Part shown: positions 42,349 through 52,562 of the stretch, in pieces
Layout: every line of letters starts with the position of its first letter
Position numbering within the stretch: position 1 is the stretch's first letter
Assembly: GCA_963995525.1 (NCBI GenBank)
Contig: OZ023207.1
Coordinates: 27,436,776-27,500,775, forward strand
Reading direction: 5' to 3'
Source: Escarpia spicata
Taxonomy: Eukaryota; Annelida; Polychaeta; Sabellida; Siboglinidae
DNA length: 64,000 bases
The notes under the pieces: generated by a model
The model's input: only the letters and a program-made list of their open reading frames with translations
Databases searched by the model: none
Told to the model about the DNA's origin: nothing
Position numbers and translations under genes: made by a program

Positions 42349-44479
42349 GTCACCAGGGCGTGGACTAATGGCTTACACGCATCAGTAGTAAGAGAATGTC
42401 TTATTTTTGAAATTGCGTAGAGATGGTAGTACGCTGACTTGGACATCTGTGACACGTGTGACGATATTGTTAGTCCAGAGTCGATTGTAATCCCGATGTT
42501 GCTGATGGTCGGTGACGGAACAATGTTACATCCGCATACACTAACCCACGAAATGTCATGCAGGTGTTTACGATTGTGTTGCCGTGCTGATAATAGCATC
42601 GGTCTTGTTTTCGTTCAGCAGTAAATTGTGGTCTGACGTCCACTGCCTCGCTTCTTTGATGCATCGCTGGATGCGGTCAAACGCATTAGTTGCTTCTCCA
42701 TCCCACGTTCCACTCAGGTCAACATACAGTTGGGCGTTATCTGCATAAAGATGGTATTGCATCTTGTGCTTTCTGTAGATAGTACCCAATGGCAGAGTGT
42801 AGATGGATAAGTGGATTGGACCCAGCAGAGACCCTTGTTGTATGCCACACTCGATCAATGTTCTATGTCAGTGGTGGCCATTAATACACCCTGACTGAGT
42901 CCGGTTCGACAGGTATGACTCCAGCCATTTCAGTGCAATGCCTTCAATGCCTGTGCTGCGCATGCTGCAGGGTGCTTAACATCGAGTGGTCAAAACGATC
43001 AAACGCCGCACTCATATCGAGCAGCATTACCAACACAAGTTTCCTTTTTTTTAAGGTAACGGAGAATATTATTCTGAAAGCGCACCTGTGATGTCTCAGT
43101 GCTGTGATGTTGTCTGTACTCATTTTGGAAAAGTTCCATCAAATTGTTGTTGTATAGATGCTGGCGAAGTAGTACTGCTACGTGGCGCTCCAGTAATTTT
43201 GAAACACAAGACAAGTTCGATATATGCCGGTAGTTGTTCATCGAGTCTGAATCAACGATTGGTTTCTTTAAAAAGTGGTATGATCACAGCATGTTTGAAG
43301 TTGGCCGGCACGGACCCCGACTCGAGCGACATGTTGATGATTATAGCAAATCTCGGCTCAAGAATGTCAATGTTGGCTTTCACGAATGAGGTAGGAAATT
43401 CATCAAGCGAGTTTGATTTTCTTGGATACTTCCTTGCCAAAGAGAGAACGTCGTCTGTGGTGATGCCGGAAAACGCACTAACTGTGCAAGACTGTTCACG
43501 ACTTAGCGAGTAGAAGTGGCTATGAATGTTTCACGCTTTGCGTGTGAAGTACAGGAGAAAGTCATCTGCCAGTTGTGCCATACCAGACACAGGACTGGGC
43601 ATTTTTGGAGCAGCTTTTCTTTTCATCAGGTCACCCATGATCCTGAACAGTGCATTGTTGTTATTTGCACATTGATCAATTTGTGTGTGTAGAATTTGGT
43701 TTTCACAGACTATAGTTTTACGTTGTCCAGTGTAGATGTTTCAGTGAATCTGCAGCTTTGTCAGTCTCCATTTCCGCTCTGCTTTTCTGAGCTTTCGCCT
43801 AGCAAACGATAAGTCCATTGTGTACCTAGGCGTTTTGGGGCGCACAGTAAATTACCGTGTGATTATTGGAGCGTGGCTGTCTAACAGATCTTGCAAGGAA
43901 GTGCCATACTGTTGCGACCGGTCTGCATTGTTGTTACACTGGCTTGTTGCCAGGTGTGAAAGTTCGAAATCTGATCTGAAATTCGTGGGATTAATTGCAG
44001 CATATAATTATTCCGGTTAACTGTGTGGTGAAAACATTCTTGGAGATTGGTGAACTCGGCCTTACATGTTTTGAAAGAAACTCCGCCTCGGCGTGTGGAT
44101 GGAGGTGTGTAAACGAGTAATAACCTGATAACCCCTGATGGTGTAGCAAACACCACCTCGAGGCACTGGAAGGATAATGCTGGCCACTGTTGACGTAAGA
44201 TCATGTTGATACACGACTTGTATAAAACACCGATTCCCCACCCCGTCGGTAGGGCCGAGGTTGGTGGACGAAATTGTATCCATCCTTAGTCAACTTGCTG
44301 GTATTCGGGATATCCTTGGGGTCATCTCTCAGCCACTTGTCTATAAGCGCGATGATGTCAAGATCATGTTCGTGGATATAATCGGTAATGATATCAGTTT
44401 TGTTCCTGACGGATCTTGCATTTTGCAGGGCAAGGTTTGTGCAGTTCACAGCATTGTATGGTAATATCAGAGTAAACAA
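42345..44479 (-). pseudogene. Endonuclease-RT of the L2-like LINE, multiply frameshifted
   Basis: Endonuclease: LALQNARSVRNKTDIITDYI (about 44420), DIIALIDKWL and a PYRRGGESVFYT block (to 44201), continuing in the 44204-43881 region. RT: DEFPTSFVKANIDIL and HAVIIPLFKETN (43440-43252), NNYRHISNLSCVSKLLER (43241), IQQGSLLGPIHLSIYTLPLG (42850) and YHLYADNAQLYVDL, in which the YADD active site has become YADN. Then SPTISNIGITIDSGLTIS and YHLYAISKIRHSLT (42599-42345). The order matches an L2-like protein. At least five frame breaks. Confidence 0.8.
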
Positions 44480-44639
44480 GTTGTCACCTATTTGTTAGGA
44501 TGTGTGCAGTTCATTTGTTGAGTGCCTGTTGATTGGTTTATGTCCGATCTTACTTACGTACTGCTCCTGTAACCCGCATGGGCCATAGGGGCGCTGCATT
44601 GCTGTATGTTTCACCAGTCGACACCATTCTTGTTGTTGG

Positions 44640-46414
44640 TTGTGTGCTAATGTCTAAGTTTCTGCGAAGGTCTTCCCTCTCCATTCTTACCATCTCTTCC
44701 TCTGTCTTCCACGGAGATTGAATATTTGTTCCGTGGTGCTTCTTCCACTGCGAAAGCCCGCTTGTTCTTCGGCGATGATCTCTTGTACGTGTGGTTTCAA
44801 TATCTTCAAGATGACTCTCAGCATCACTTTGCTCGCAGGGCTAGTGAGGCTGTTCAGTAGTTTTGACTTTGTTATAGATTGCCTTTCTTGGGGAGAGTAA
44901 TTATCAGTGATTGAGTCCATGTTGTTGGTCACTCTCCTGTCTGCCAGATCTTGTTGCAGATGTTGGTGAGGATGTCTATCACCGTTTTTCCTCCGTTCAT
45001 TATCAGTTCGGCTGGGATGTTGTCAAATCCAGCAGCTTTGCCATTCTTTAATGATCTTACAGCTATCTCCAATTCTTCACGTACAATTGGAAAGTCGTCC
45101 TCATTCGATGATTCTTGACAGGCTAGAACACTTGGATCTCCGTTGGTCTGGAAGTTGTATAACTCCGAACAGTATTCTGTCCATCTGTTGATAAAGTTTT
45201 TTCTTCGGTGAGGCATTTCCCTTCTTTGTTTTGACTTGTGTTGACTTTCTCCTGTCCTCGCTTTGTAAGTTCTCTCACGACTTTGTACGCTCTTTTGGTG
45301 TTGTTGTTGTTGGTGAGGATGTCTTCAATTTCTATGCACCGTTCTTTAATCCATTTGCTTTCATTTTTTCATTCATTTTTTGATCTTCTTGTTGATTTCA
45401 CTGTACTTTGCTGCTCCTTCTTCCATATCCTTGTCTTTCCTCAAATCTTTCCCAGTGTCACAAATTTTCAGAATTTATTGTGTGATCCAGAGTTTGGTAT
45501 TTCGGCGGTGTTTCCTTAGGATGTAATTAGCTTTTTCTGTCATCACTGCGTTACAGTTGGACAGTCTAGATTTTCTTCAAGCGTGAGCAGTGGTGCAAAC
45601 TTCCCTCCAATAGTTGCTTGGAATGACGCCAAGATCGCAAGATCTTTCAGTTTGTTCAAGTTAAACTTGAGTCTGATATTCATGTCCATCTTCGGGATGT
45701 TGTATGTCTTCCTAGTGTATTTGCAAGCCCCACGTTATTTTTGTAGTTGGCAAACTTCAGCAGGCGCAGCCACCTCGCGTTAGTTGTACCATAACAGGAA
45801 GGACCGCATACATTTTTCCATTCTGCACTTGCATCGACAACACTTTGGCATTCCAGTCACCCCGGACAATCAGAATGTCCATCGTCGACGATGTCCTGGA
45901 GTTGATTGTAGACTTTTTCCACTTGCTCATCATCATACTGTAAACTGATATTGGGCCATAGACTTGTATCACCGTGATGGTGAAAGGTGTTGCTCTAAGG
46001 CGGATGGTTATGAGCTTGTTAGATATTGGGTGGCACCATAATACCGAGTTTGTTATCCTTTTTTGGACAAGGAATCCTACTCCCTTTACATGTTTGTAAT
46101 TTTCTCCACTGTAGTAGAATGTATTTCTTTCATCTATTTGTACTTCACCACAGCTCTTTCGCCTGGATTCACGTAATCCAAGAAGGTGCCATATATATCT
46201 TTACATCTCATGTGTTCTTTATTTTTTCTGTTTGGCCAAGTGTTCTTACATTCCATGAGGCAGTAGTGATGTAGTCCCTCCCACGGATCGTTTTGGGTGA
46301 GGGTCCATCAGCTTCATATTTGTCACGTCCGTCCTGGTGGGAGACAGATGGCTGGGTCAGTGGTAACCCGGGCTGCAACCGATCCGGTATCGACTTTGGT
46401 GCTTTGTTCATCAT
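44640..46414 (-). pseudogene. Endonuclease-RT of the RTE-like LINE
   Basis: ITTASWNVRTLGQTEKI at about 46300-46215 is the endonuclease start; the SWNVRTL phrase is typical of RTE. Later IQVYGPIS (45972) and MDILIVRGDWNAKV (45880-45840) carry the catalytic GDWNAK block. RT begins with FINRWTEYCSELYN, VRSLKNGKAAGFDNIPAELI (45216-44929), then a KVMLRVILKIL block and EEQAGFRSGRSTTEQIF (about 44790-44740). The frame then reads RGRQRKRW and, with frame changes, LAHNQQ-EWCRLVKHTAM and RPYGP, the protein end. Deletion of the RT core makes it inert. Confidence 0.78.
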
Positions 46415-46420
46415 GTAGTG
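44640..46420 (-). mobile_element. RTE-like LINE with internal deletion, minus strand
   Basis: Endonuclease start near 46420, RT start near 45216, then a jump near 44715 to the extreme C-terminus. The middle of RT, including the catalytic block, is missing. Confidence 0.75.
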
Positions 46421-46860
46421 TGTCTTGGGCAGATTTTCTAACTAGGTGGAGCCCATCCCTCTCCAGGCGGCTATTTGACCCATAGCTGGAACATGATTTG
46501 TGGGGGTCGGGACATGTCCACACACTGGTGGGCCCTGCACCCCGCACATATCGGGCTCATGCTACTCCGCCAAGGTTTTTCGTGGCTGGACCATTAGATC
46601 CCATGCAGGTTTGGCCTGGAGCCGCAAGGTGTCCAGTTAACAATCTGGTGTCGCAAGGAGGCACTGCATGAGTCTTGATTGAGGAGAGGCTATATACCAG
46701 AAGGAAACACTTACGCACTCGGCTTTCTTTTCACCTCAGATGAGACTAGCTGGCGGCTGGAGCTGAAAGCGGGAGGTCAGAAGCAAGATACTAACCACTA
46801 CACTACGCTAAAGCACTAGGCGCATCACCCAACCCTTGTGACAGAGTCACACACCACATG
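46421..46860 (-). repeat. Leader of the RTE-like element, shared with the 3.1-kb array
   Basis: This stretch matches about 49826-50290 of each array unit, with a few percent to perhaps 15% difference. Shared phrases include GGAACATGATTTGTGGGGGT, GAGGAGAGGCTATATACCAG and GGAAACACTTACGCACTCGG. On the minus strand TAGTGTAGTGG (46805-46795) fits the tRNA-type A-box, followed by TTAGTATC as in tRNA-derived SINE heads. No B-box was found. It may be the 5' UTR of the RTE element or a SINE fused to it. Confidence 0.65.
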
Positions 46861-46894
46861 ATACAAATGATTGTAAACAGGTAGCAGAACATCG

Positions 46895-46954
46895 CGATTA
46901 AAGCTTGTGCATGTGTGCAATTGCGCGCGCATGTATTTGTGTGTGTTTGTTTGA

Positions 46955-46998
<44 letters not shown>

Positions 46999-47130
46999 TG
47001 TGTGTGCATGTGTATGTGTGTGATTATGTGTGTACGTGTGTGATGTGTGCGCGTTCGTGCGTGCGTTTGCGTTCGTGTGCATGCGTGTGCATGCGCATGC
47101 ATGTGGCTGTTACTGCGTTTGTGCCTGAGT
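46895..47130. repeat. GT-rich microsatellite, compound
   Basis: GT runs (46962-46990 the purest) grade into TGTGCGTTCGTGCG and GCATGCGTGTGC phrases. Open frames here are artefacts of the repeat. Confidence 0.9.
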
Positions 47131-47235
47131 TGATTTGCGTTCACTCTTTGGTAACTGCGTTTATGCATGCGTGCACCTGTATTTGTAGACGAATCCATGA
47201 CTTATATAACATGTTTTTCTATATTATACTACCAC

Positions 47236-47580
47236 TTGCAACAACAACAACACTACCACTTCCACCATCACCACCACAACCACCACCACCACCATCACCA
47301 CCACCACCACCACAACCACAACCACCATAACCACCACAACCTCCACCACCTTCATGGCAACCATCACCACCACTTTAAACACGGCCACCACCTCAACTAC
47401 CACCACAATCATCACCACCACCACAACAGCCATCACCACCACCTCCACAACAACAACAGCCATCACCACCACCACCGCCACCATCCCCACATCAGCACAC
47501 ATAATCAACAACAACAACATCTACAACAACAGCCGTTATCACCTCCACAACAACCGCCATAACAACCTTCACCCAACGCT
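47236..47580. repeat. CCA/CAA trinucleotide-rich tract
   Basis: Imperfect CCA, ACC and CAA triplets for about 345 bp. All frames are open on both strands (His-, Pro-, Thr- or Val-rich), which creates false ORFs. It lies directly upstream of the exon at 47618. Confidence 0.92.
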
Positions 47581-47617
47581 TGCAACCATAACAGTCGCTG
47601 TAATGTTTTGATCTCAG

Positions 47618-48118
47618 GATGTACTGCGTGATCATGCTGCAGTTCTGTGGATGGACGCATCATTTCGCTGGCTCTCGCCCAATCTTACCCTCCTGTATGA
47701 CAAGACGATCAGAAGCGACGGACTATTGGTGTTCGGCAACACCGGTCACTCAAACTTTGTCGTGACCAGCGGCGGTATGTACCAGTATCTTATTACCGAC
47801 ATCGAAGCACAGAAACGCACAGAACAATATGGCGCGACCGAACTGTTTGTGGTGAACACCAGAACAAACTACCGCTACGTCCTCTGGTGGTATTAACTGT
47901 GCGCACTGACAGAGAAATGTATATCATCAGGGGGCGGCATTGTATGCAGATTTAAAAAAGATCATATGACCGCGTACGCGGGTTGTCACCGGTTCAACCA
48001 ATCGCTGGCAAACATCCTACTGGCCAACAGGTGGCGCTACAACGTAATGCATTACGCTGTGCACATGTCTGCAAAATTGTTCACCATCCTACGTCAACCT
48101 ACAAGTTATATGCAGTAG
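47618..48118 (+). pseudogene. Exon of a conserved animal protein, one in-frame stop
   Basis: After the 3' splice site TTTTGATCTCAG the frame reads DVLRDHAAVLWMDASFRWLS, then GNTGHSNFVVTSGGMYQYL, EQYGATELFVVNT and YRYVLWWY, TAA at 47894-47896. It continues in the same frame with LCALTEKCI, CRFKKDHMTAYAGCHRFNQS and LANILLANRW, to TAG at 48116-48118. The WMDAS block and the CHRFNQS-x-x-NILL block recall an uncharacterised glycosyltransferase-like family of nematodes, molluscs and other invertebrates; I have not verified this. The single stop in a conserved WW-x-LCAL region suggests a recent pseudogene, a retained exon of a dead gene, or a sequencing error. Upstream exons are not visible. Confidence 0.6.
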
Positions 48119-48165
48119 CAGTTTGTAACGGACACTACAAAACATGCGTGCATTAAGGAATGAAA

Positions 48166-48242
<77 letters not shown>

Positions 48243-48375
48243 AGCTTATGTGTGTGTGGGTGTGTGAGTGTGGGTGTGGAGTGTGAGTATGTGAGTGTGT
48301 GAGTGTGTGAGTGTGTGAGTGTGTGAGTGTGTGAGTGTGTGAGTGTGAGTGTGGGTGTGTGTGTGTGCCCGTGTT
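48166..48375. repeat. (GT)n followed by GTGTGA-type microsatellite
   Basis: About 35 GT units (48169-48239), then about 20 units of GTGTGA or GTGAGT type to 48375. Confidence 0.95.
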
Positions 48376-48570
48376 TGTATGCGTATAGACTAAAATAAAT
48401 ATATTGAAGGTATTGTGCTTCCCAAAGTGTGTTAAGTTAACCCGTACAAATGTTCTGAATTTGGAATATACGAACCCAGAGCATTTTAAAATGGTAAACA
48501 AATCATCCAGTTTCAATGCAAGTTTTGTTGACAGTATTACCGAAACGGACATATGTAAACGCAAAACCCA

Positions 48571-49125
48571 TTGAAGTTTAACGATTTTGACCGCTCAGAC
48601 GCTGAGATTTTAGAACTACTTAAAATTCCCTTAGAACACAACGACTTTTTATTCAGATCAAACTGGCACCTTCAAAGTTTCGGCATTGCAATGGGGAAAC
48701 GATTTGCCCCCAACACTGCCAATCTTTTTAAGGCTGAGTGGGAGAAACACATACCAAGGAAACGCAACAAATTACCATTAATCTATGTACGATATTTGGA
48801 CGAAATCTTTGGAATCTGGACACATGGGAATGATGACTTCCGAGTTTTCTTGGACACAAAATAGCCATCACAATTGCGTAAATTGAACGTAAGTTACGAG
48901 TAAACACTCAATAGATTTCTTGTACACTACGAATTTTAAAGACGAACGCTTTATTTCGACGGGACATCCTGACAGCAAGGTTTACTTTAAACCAACATAT
49001 ACACATCAACTACTACAAAGCCTCGTTCCATCCGAAACATACCTTCTTTGCTATCCTCAAGTCGCAATTATTTCGATTTCACAGGATTTTCAACAATAAA
49101 TCAGATTTTTAGGAAGCATACATGC
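48571..49125 (+). pseudogene. Penelope-like RT fragment, unit 1
   Basis: The 97-codon frame 48571-48864 reads LKIPLEHNDFLFRSNW, FGIAMGKRFAPNTANLFKAE and YVRYLDEIFGIWTHG. This is the palm of a Penelope-like RT, in which the active site should be YLDD; here the second Asp is Glu. After the stop, other frames carry FISTGHPDSKVYFKPT and then FFAILKSQLFRFHRI and NNKSDF-x-EAYMH up to 49125. The upstream RT, the GIY-YIG endonuclease and the element ends are missing. The coding sequence runs directly into the CA microsatellite. Confidence 0.85.
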
Positions 49126-49186
49126 ATACATGCATGCATGCATACACACAAATACACACACACACAAACACACACACACACTTAAA

Positions 49187-49238
<52 letters not shown>

Positions 49239-49282
49239 AACATACACGTACACCCATTCACACACCCATACACCCATACACC

Positions 49283-49358
<76 letters not shown>

Positions 49359-49480
49359 TACACTCACATTCATACATGCATACACACATACATACAGACA
49401 TATATATATATATATGCACGCACGCACGCAGGCACGCACGCATACACACACACTTGCAATCATACATACGTACATGCATG
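49121..49480. repeat. Compound microsatellite of unit 1
   Basis: CATG, CA, CCATA, CA, CATA, TA and CACG-type tracts follow one another. The same order recurs at 52250-52630, 55400-55770, 58540-58915 and 61690-62060 with different CA and TA copy numbers. This accounts for most of the length difference between units. Confidence 0.95.
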
Positions 49481-49825
49481 CACACTTGCATAACAGTGAG
49501 AGTTTCAGTTGAGGAGTCATTTATATTGAGCTGGAAATTCTGTCGCCTCTAGCGAGCCTGATATCGAGGAAAAACGTTACCATTGATTGAAACTCAACGC
49601 AACGCACAGTACGATATATGTACCTTGTGGAACAGCTGCAATATTAATTTCTCTGACTCGCAATGAAACGTGGTTTAAGGTATGGTTTTAAGATATGCAT
49701 TTTTGTTAATATTCCATGGGCAAAAACCGTTAACTGCACGCCCCTGGGGCTCACAAAAACCTCCATCTGCAACACTCCTTGTAGAAATATTGGGGGCAAG
49801 ACATAACTATCCAGCCCCCGGTATC

Positions 49826-50290
49826 GACTTTTGCTTTTCTGCTTTGTTCATCATTTAGCGTGTCTGGGGCAGATTTTCTAACCTGGTGGAGCCGATCTCT
49901 CTCAAGGCGGCTATTTTACTCATAGCTGGAACATGATTTGTGGGGGTCGGGACATGTCCACACACTCGTGGACCCTGCACCCGCACATATTGGGCTGATG
50001 CTACTCCGCCAAGTTTTTTCGTAGCTGGACCACTAGATCCCATGCAGGTTTGGCCTGGGGCCGCAAGGTGTCTAGTTACCATATGGTATCCAAAGAGGCA
50101 CTGTATGAGTCTTGATTGAGGAGAGGCTATATACCAGAAGGAAACACTTACGCACTCGGCTGTCTTTTCACCTGAGATGAGGCTATCTGGCGGCTGAAGC
50201 TGAAAGCGGGACACCAGAAACAAGCTGCTAACCACTACCCTACGTTACAGCACTAGGCGCACCACCTAACCCCTGTGACAGAATTACACA
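49826..50290 (-). repeat. RTE-leader-like block of unit 1
   Basis: Related to 46421-46860. The 126-codon minus frame 50235-49855 repeats in every unit but has no recognised domain, and its relative near 46.5 kb is read in broken frames. I treat it as non-coding. Equivalent blocks lie near 52973-53437, 56115-56579, 59261-59725 and 62407-62871. The A-box seen at 46795-46805 is changed here (TAGGGTAGTGG). Confidence 0.6.
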
Positions 50291-50845
50291 ACACGCCAAT
50301 GTCCAATCACAGTCGATATACGGTGCTGTTTACGTCCACCTCGGCAGCCGCACTTGGTAGGAAATATCGCTGCAATGCCGATTTCACGTTACGTTGTCCA
50401 CGTACTTGCGTGAATTTTTAGAATGTCTGCCTTGGACCAGTTGACAAATAGTGTAGATGTAGACGGCGTTGTCATAATCTGTCATGTTGAGCCACTTGAC
50501 AGTGTCACTGAAGCGTGACGGCCGATCTGCCGGCTCGTTGGGTACGTCACTGTTTCTGGTTGTCGTCAAGCTTGACTGATCACCAGTTCAGCAATGCAAT
50601 GTCATAAAACTATTAAAACAGGCGCAACCACGTGACGTTAATTTATTGGAATGTATGTGAAAAACTTCCTTTGTTTCCAGTTTTCTTCATTAACTCAGTA
50701 GTAAATTATTGTATGTCTAAATAGTCTCGTATATCAATAGTATATTAATGTATCGGATGGATTTTTGTCCAGTTTTGTCTAAATACTCTCCTACATCAAT
50801 AGTATATTAATGTAGTGGATTAACTTTTTTTTCCAGTTTTGGAAA

Positions 50846-51090
50846 CAATTATTCGTCGAAGTGGGCTGGGCATGTGTAGTGAATGGAAGGAGAACGGCTG
50901 GCACATAAATCAGATGCCTGGAGAATGGAGCGGAAATAAAGGCGAGGAAGATCTAGACTGCTATGGAAGGGCTGTGTAAAGAGAGACTTGGAAGGATTTG
51001 CACAACAGTGTACAACGAGAGCGAAGATTGAGGGGAATGAAGACAGTTGGTGGAGAGAGCAGTGCAAGAGAAGTGAAAGAAAAGAATAAT
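50846..51090 (+). pseudogene. LINE C-terminal relic of unit 1
   Basis: The plus frame with KWAGHV, two stops, MEGERLAHKSDAWRMERK, a stop, RRGRSRLLWKGCVKRDLEGF and a later DSWW resembles the end of RTE-like or related LINE proteins (KWAGHV...RRGRP-x-x-RW...VK-DL). Equivalent relics are at about 53992-54236, 57134-57378, 60280-60524 and 63426-63670. Confidence 0.6.
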
Positions 51091-51649
51091 AAAAACGTAT
51101 AACTGAAATCATGAAACGGAATCCAGGCCAGCAGTAGCCCTGACAACAGGGAAACAAGAGGATTACAACCATAACTATTAAACATGCTATTGTGATTGTT
51201 TTAGGGTCCTTACGCCAACATTTTGCAATTTTATCAATTAAATTAATTAATACGACGGACAACTATATATGTCTTAAATATATTATTGTATGCAAATGAT
51301 AGAGACGGTTGCCTTATAATCACGGTTTGAGAGACAAAATAAATGATATTTATTAATTGTCCCCTTTTTTATATCGGTCCCCTAAGTGGCAGTACACTCG
51401 CATACACGAGAATATTAAAAACACATATACATATTTTTTTTATTACGCATTGCATGCGAACCACAGGAAACACGAAACGTTCACGACTAGTGACACAATT
51501 ACTGATATTTAATATCCATCACTTTGTGTATGTGATGGAACGCCCAGTATGACTATTCAACTGATGCTCTAAGTAATGTGGTTGTGTCTGGTAGAGTTTA
51601 GTAACCAATTGTTACATCTACATCAAAATATTCGCGATCAACACAAAAC

Positions 51650-52399
51650 AGTTTTGTTGACAGTATTACCGAAACGGACATATGTAAACGCAATACCCAT
51701 TGAAGTTTAACGATTTTGACCGCTCAGACGCTGAGATTTTAGAACTACTTAAAATTCCCTTAGAACACAACGACTTTTTATTCAGATCAAACTGGTACCT
51801 TCAAAGTTTCGGCATTGCAATGGGGAAACGATTTGCCCCCAACACTGCCAATCTTTTTAAGGCTGAGTGGGAGAAACACATACCAAGGAAACGCAACAAA
51901 TTACCATTAATCTATGTACGATACTTGAACGAAATCTTTGGAATCTGGACACATGGGAATGATGAATTCCGAGTTTTCTTGGACACAAAATAGCCATCAC
52001 AATTGCGTAAATTGAACGTAAGTTACGAGTAAACACTCAATAGATTTCTTGTACACTACGAATTTTAAAGACGAACGCTTTATTTCGACGGGACATCCTG
52101 ACAGCAAGGTTTACTTTAAACCAACAGATACACATCAACTACTACAAAGCCTCGTTCCATCGGAAACATACCTTCTTTGCTATCCTCAAGTCGCAATTAT
52201 TTCGATTTCACAGGATTGTCAACAATAAATCAGATTTTGAGGAAGCATACATGCATACATGCATGCATGCATACACACAAATACACACACACACAAACAC
52301 ACACACACACACACACACTTAAACACACACATACACACACACACACACACATACAAACATACACGTACACCCATTCACACACCCATACACCCATACACC

Positions 52400-52488
<89 letters not shown>

Positions 52489-52524
52489 ACATACATACAC
52501 TCACATTCATACATGCATACACAC

Positions 52525-52562
<38 letters not shown>

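Larger units (their letters stand above)
41930..44480 (-). mobile_element. L2-like LINE, minus strand, with a nested insertion
   Basis: The element runs from an endonuclease start near 44480 to a 3' end near 41950. There the minus strand shows GGCGCTATATAAATGTAAGT and an AATAATA tail, a well-known L2-type 3' end. A different plus-strand element end (42050-42348) interrupts it. Confidence 0.7.
48521..51649 (+). repeat. 3.1-kb tandem array, unit 1 (3129 bp)
   Basis: First unit of a head-to-tail array that runs off the window. Order inside the unit: Penelope RT fragment (plus, 48571-49125), CA/TA/CACG microsatellite (49121-49480), unique spacer, RTE-leader-like block (minus strand, 49826-50290), spacer, LINE C-terminal relic (plus, 50846-51090), AT-rich tail. 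It is the most distinct unit, with private bases such as GGCACC at 48665 and TCTTGATTG at 50108. It is shorter than the others because its microsatellite is shorter. Confidence 0.97.

Noticed and set aside
46803..47611. His-, Val-, Thr- and Cys-rich ORFs on both strands
   Set aside because: They come from GT and CCA microsatellites that keep all frames open.
49109..49552. His-Thr and Cys-Val repeat ORFs in the 3.1-kb units
   Set aside because: They are microsatellite translations, repeated in each unit.
49855..50235. 126-codon minus ORF, conserved in all five array units, as a gene
   Set aside because: Conservation follows from recent duplication. The related block at 46.4-46.9 kb does not keep the frame, and no domain is visible.
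50384..51262. 61- and 137-codon minus ORFs of the array units as genes
   Set aside because: The longer one is antisense to a LINE C-terminal relic. The other has no recognised motif, and identity between units only reflects the array.
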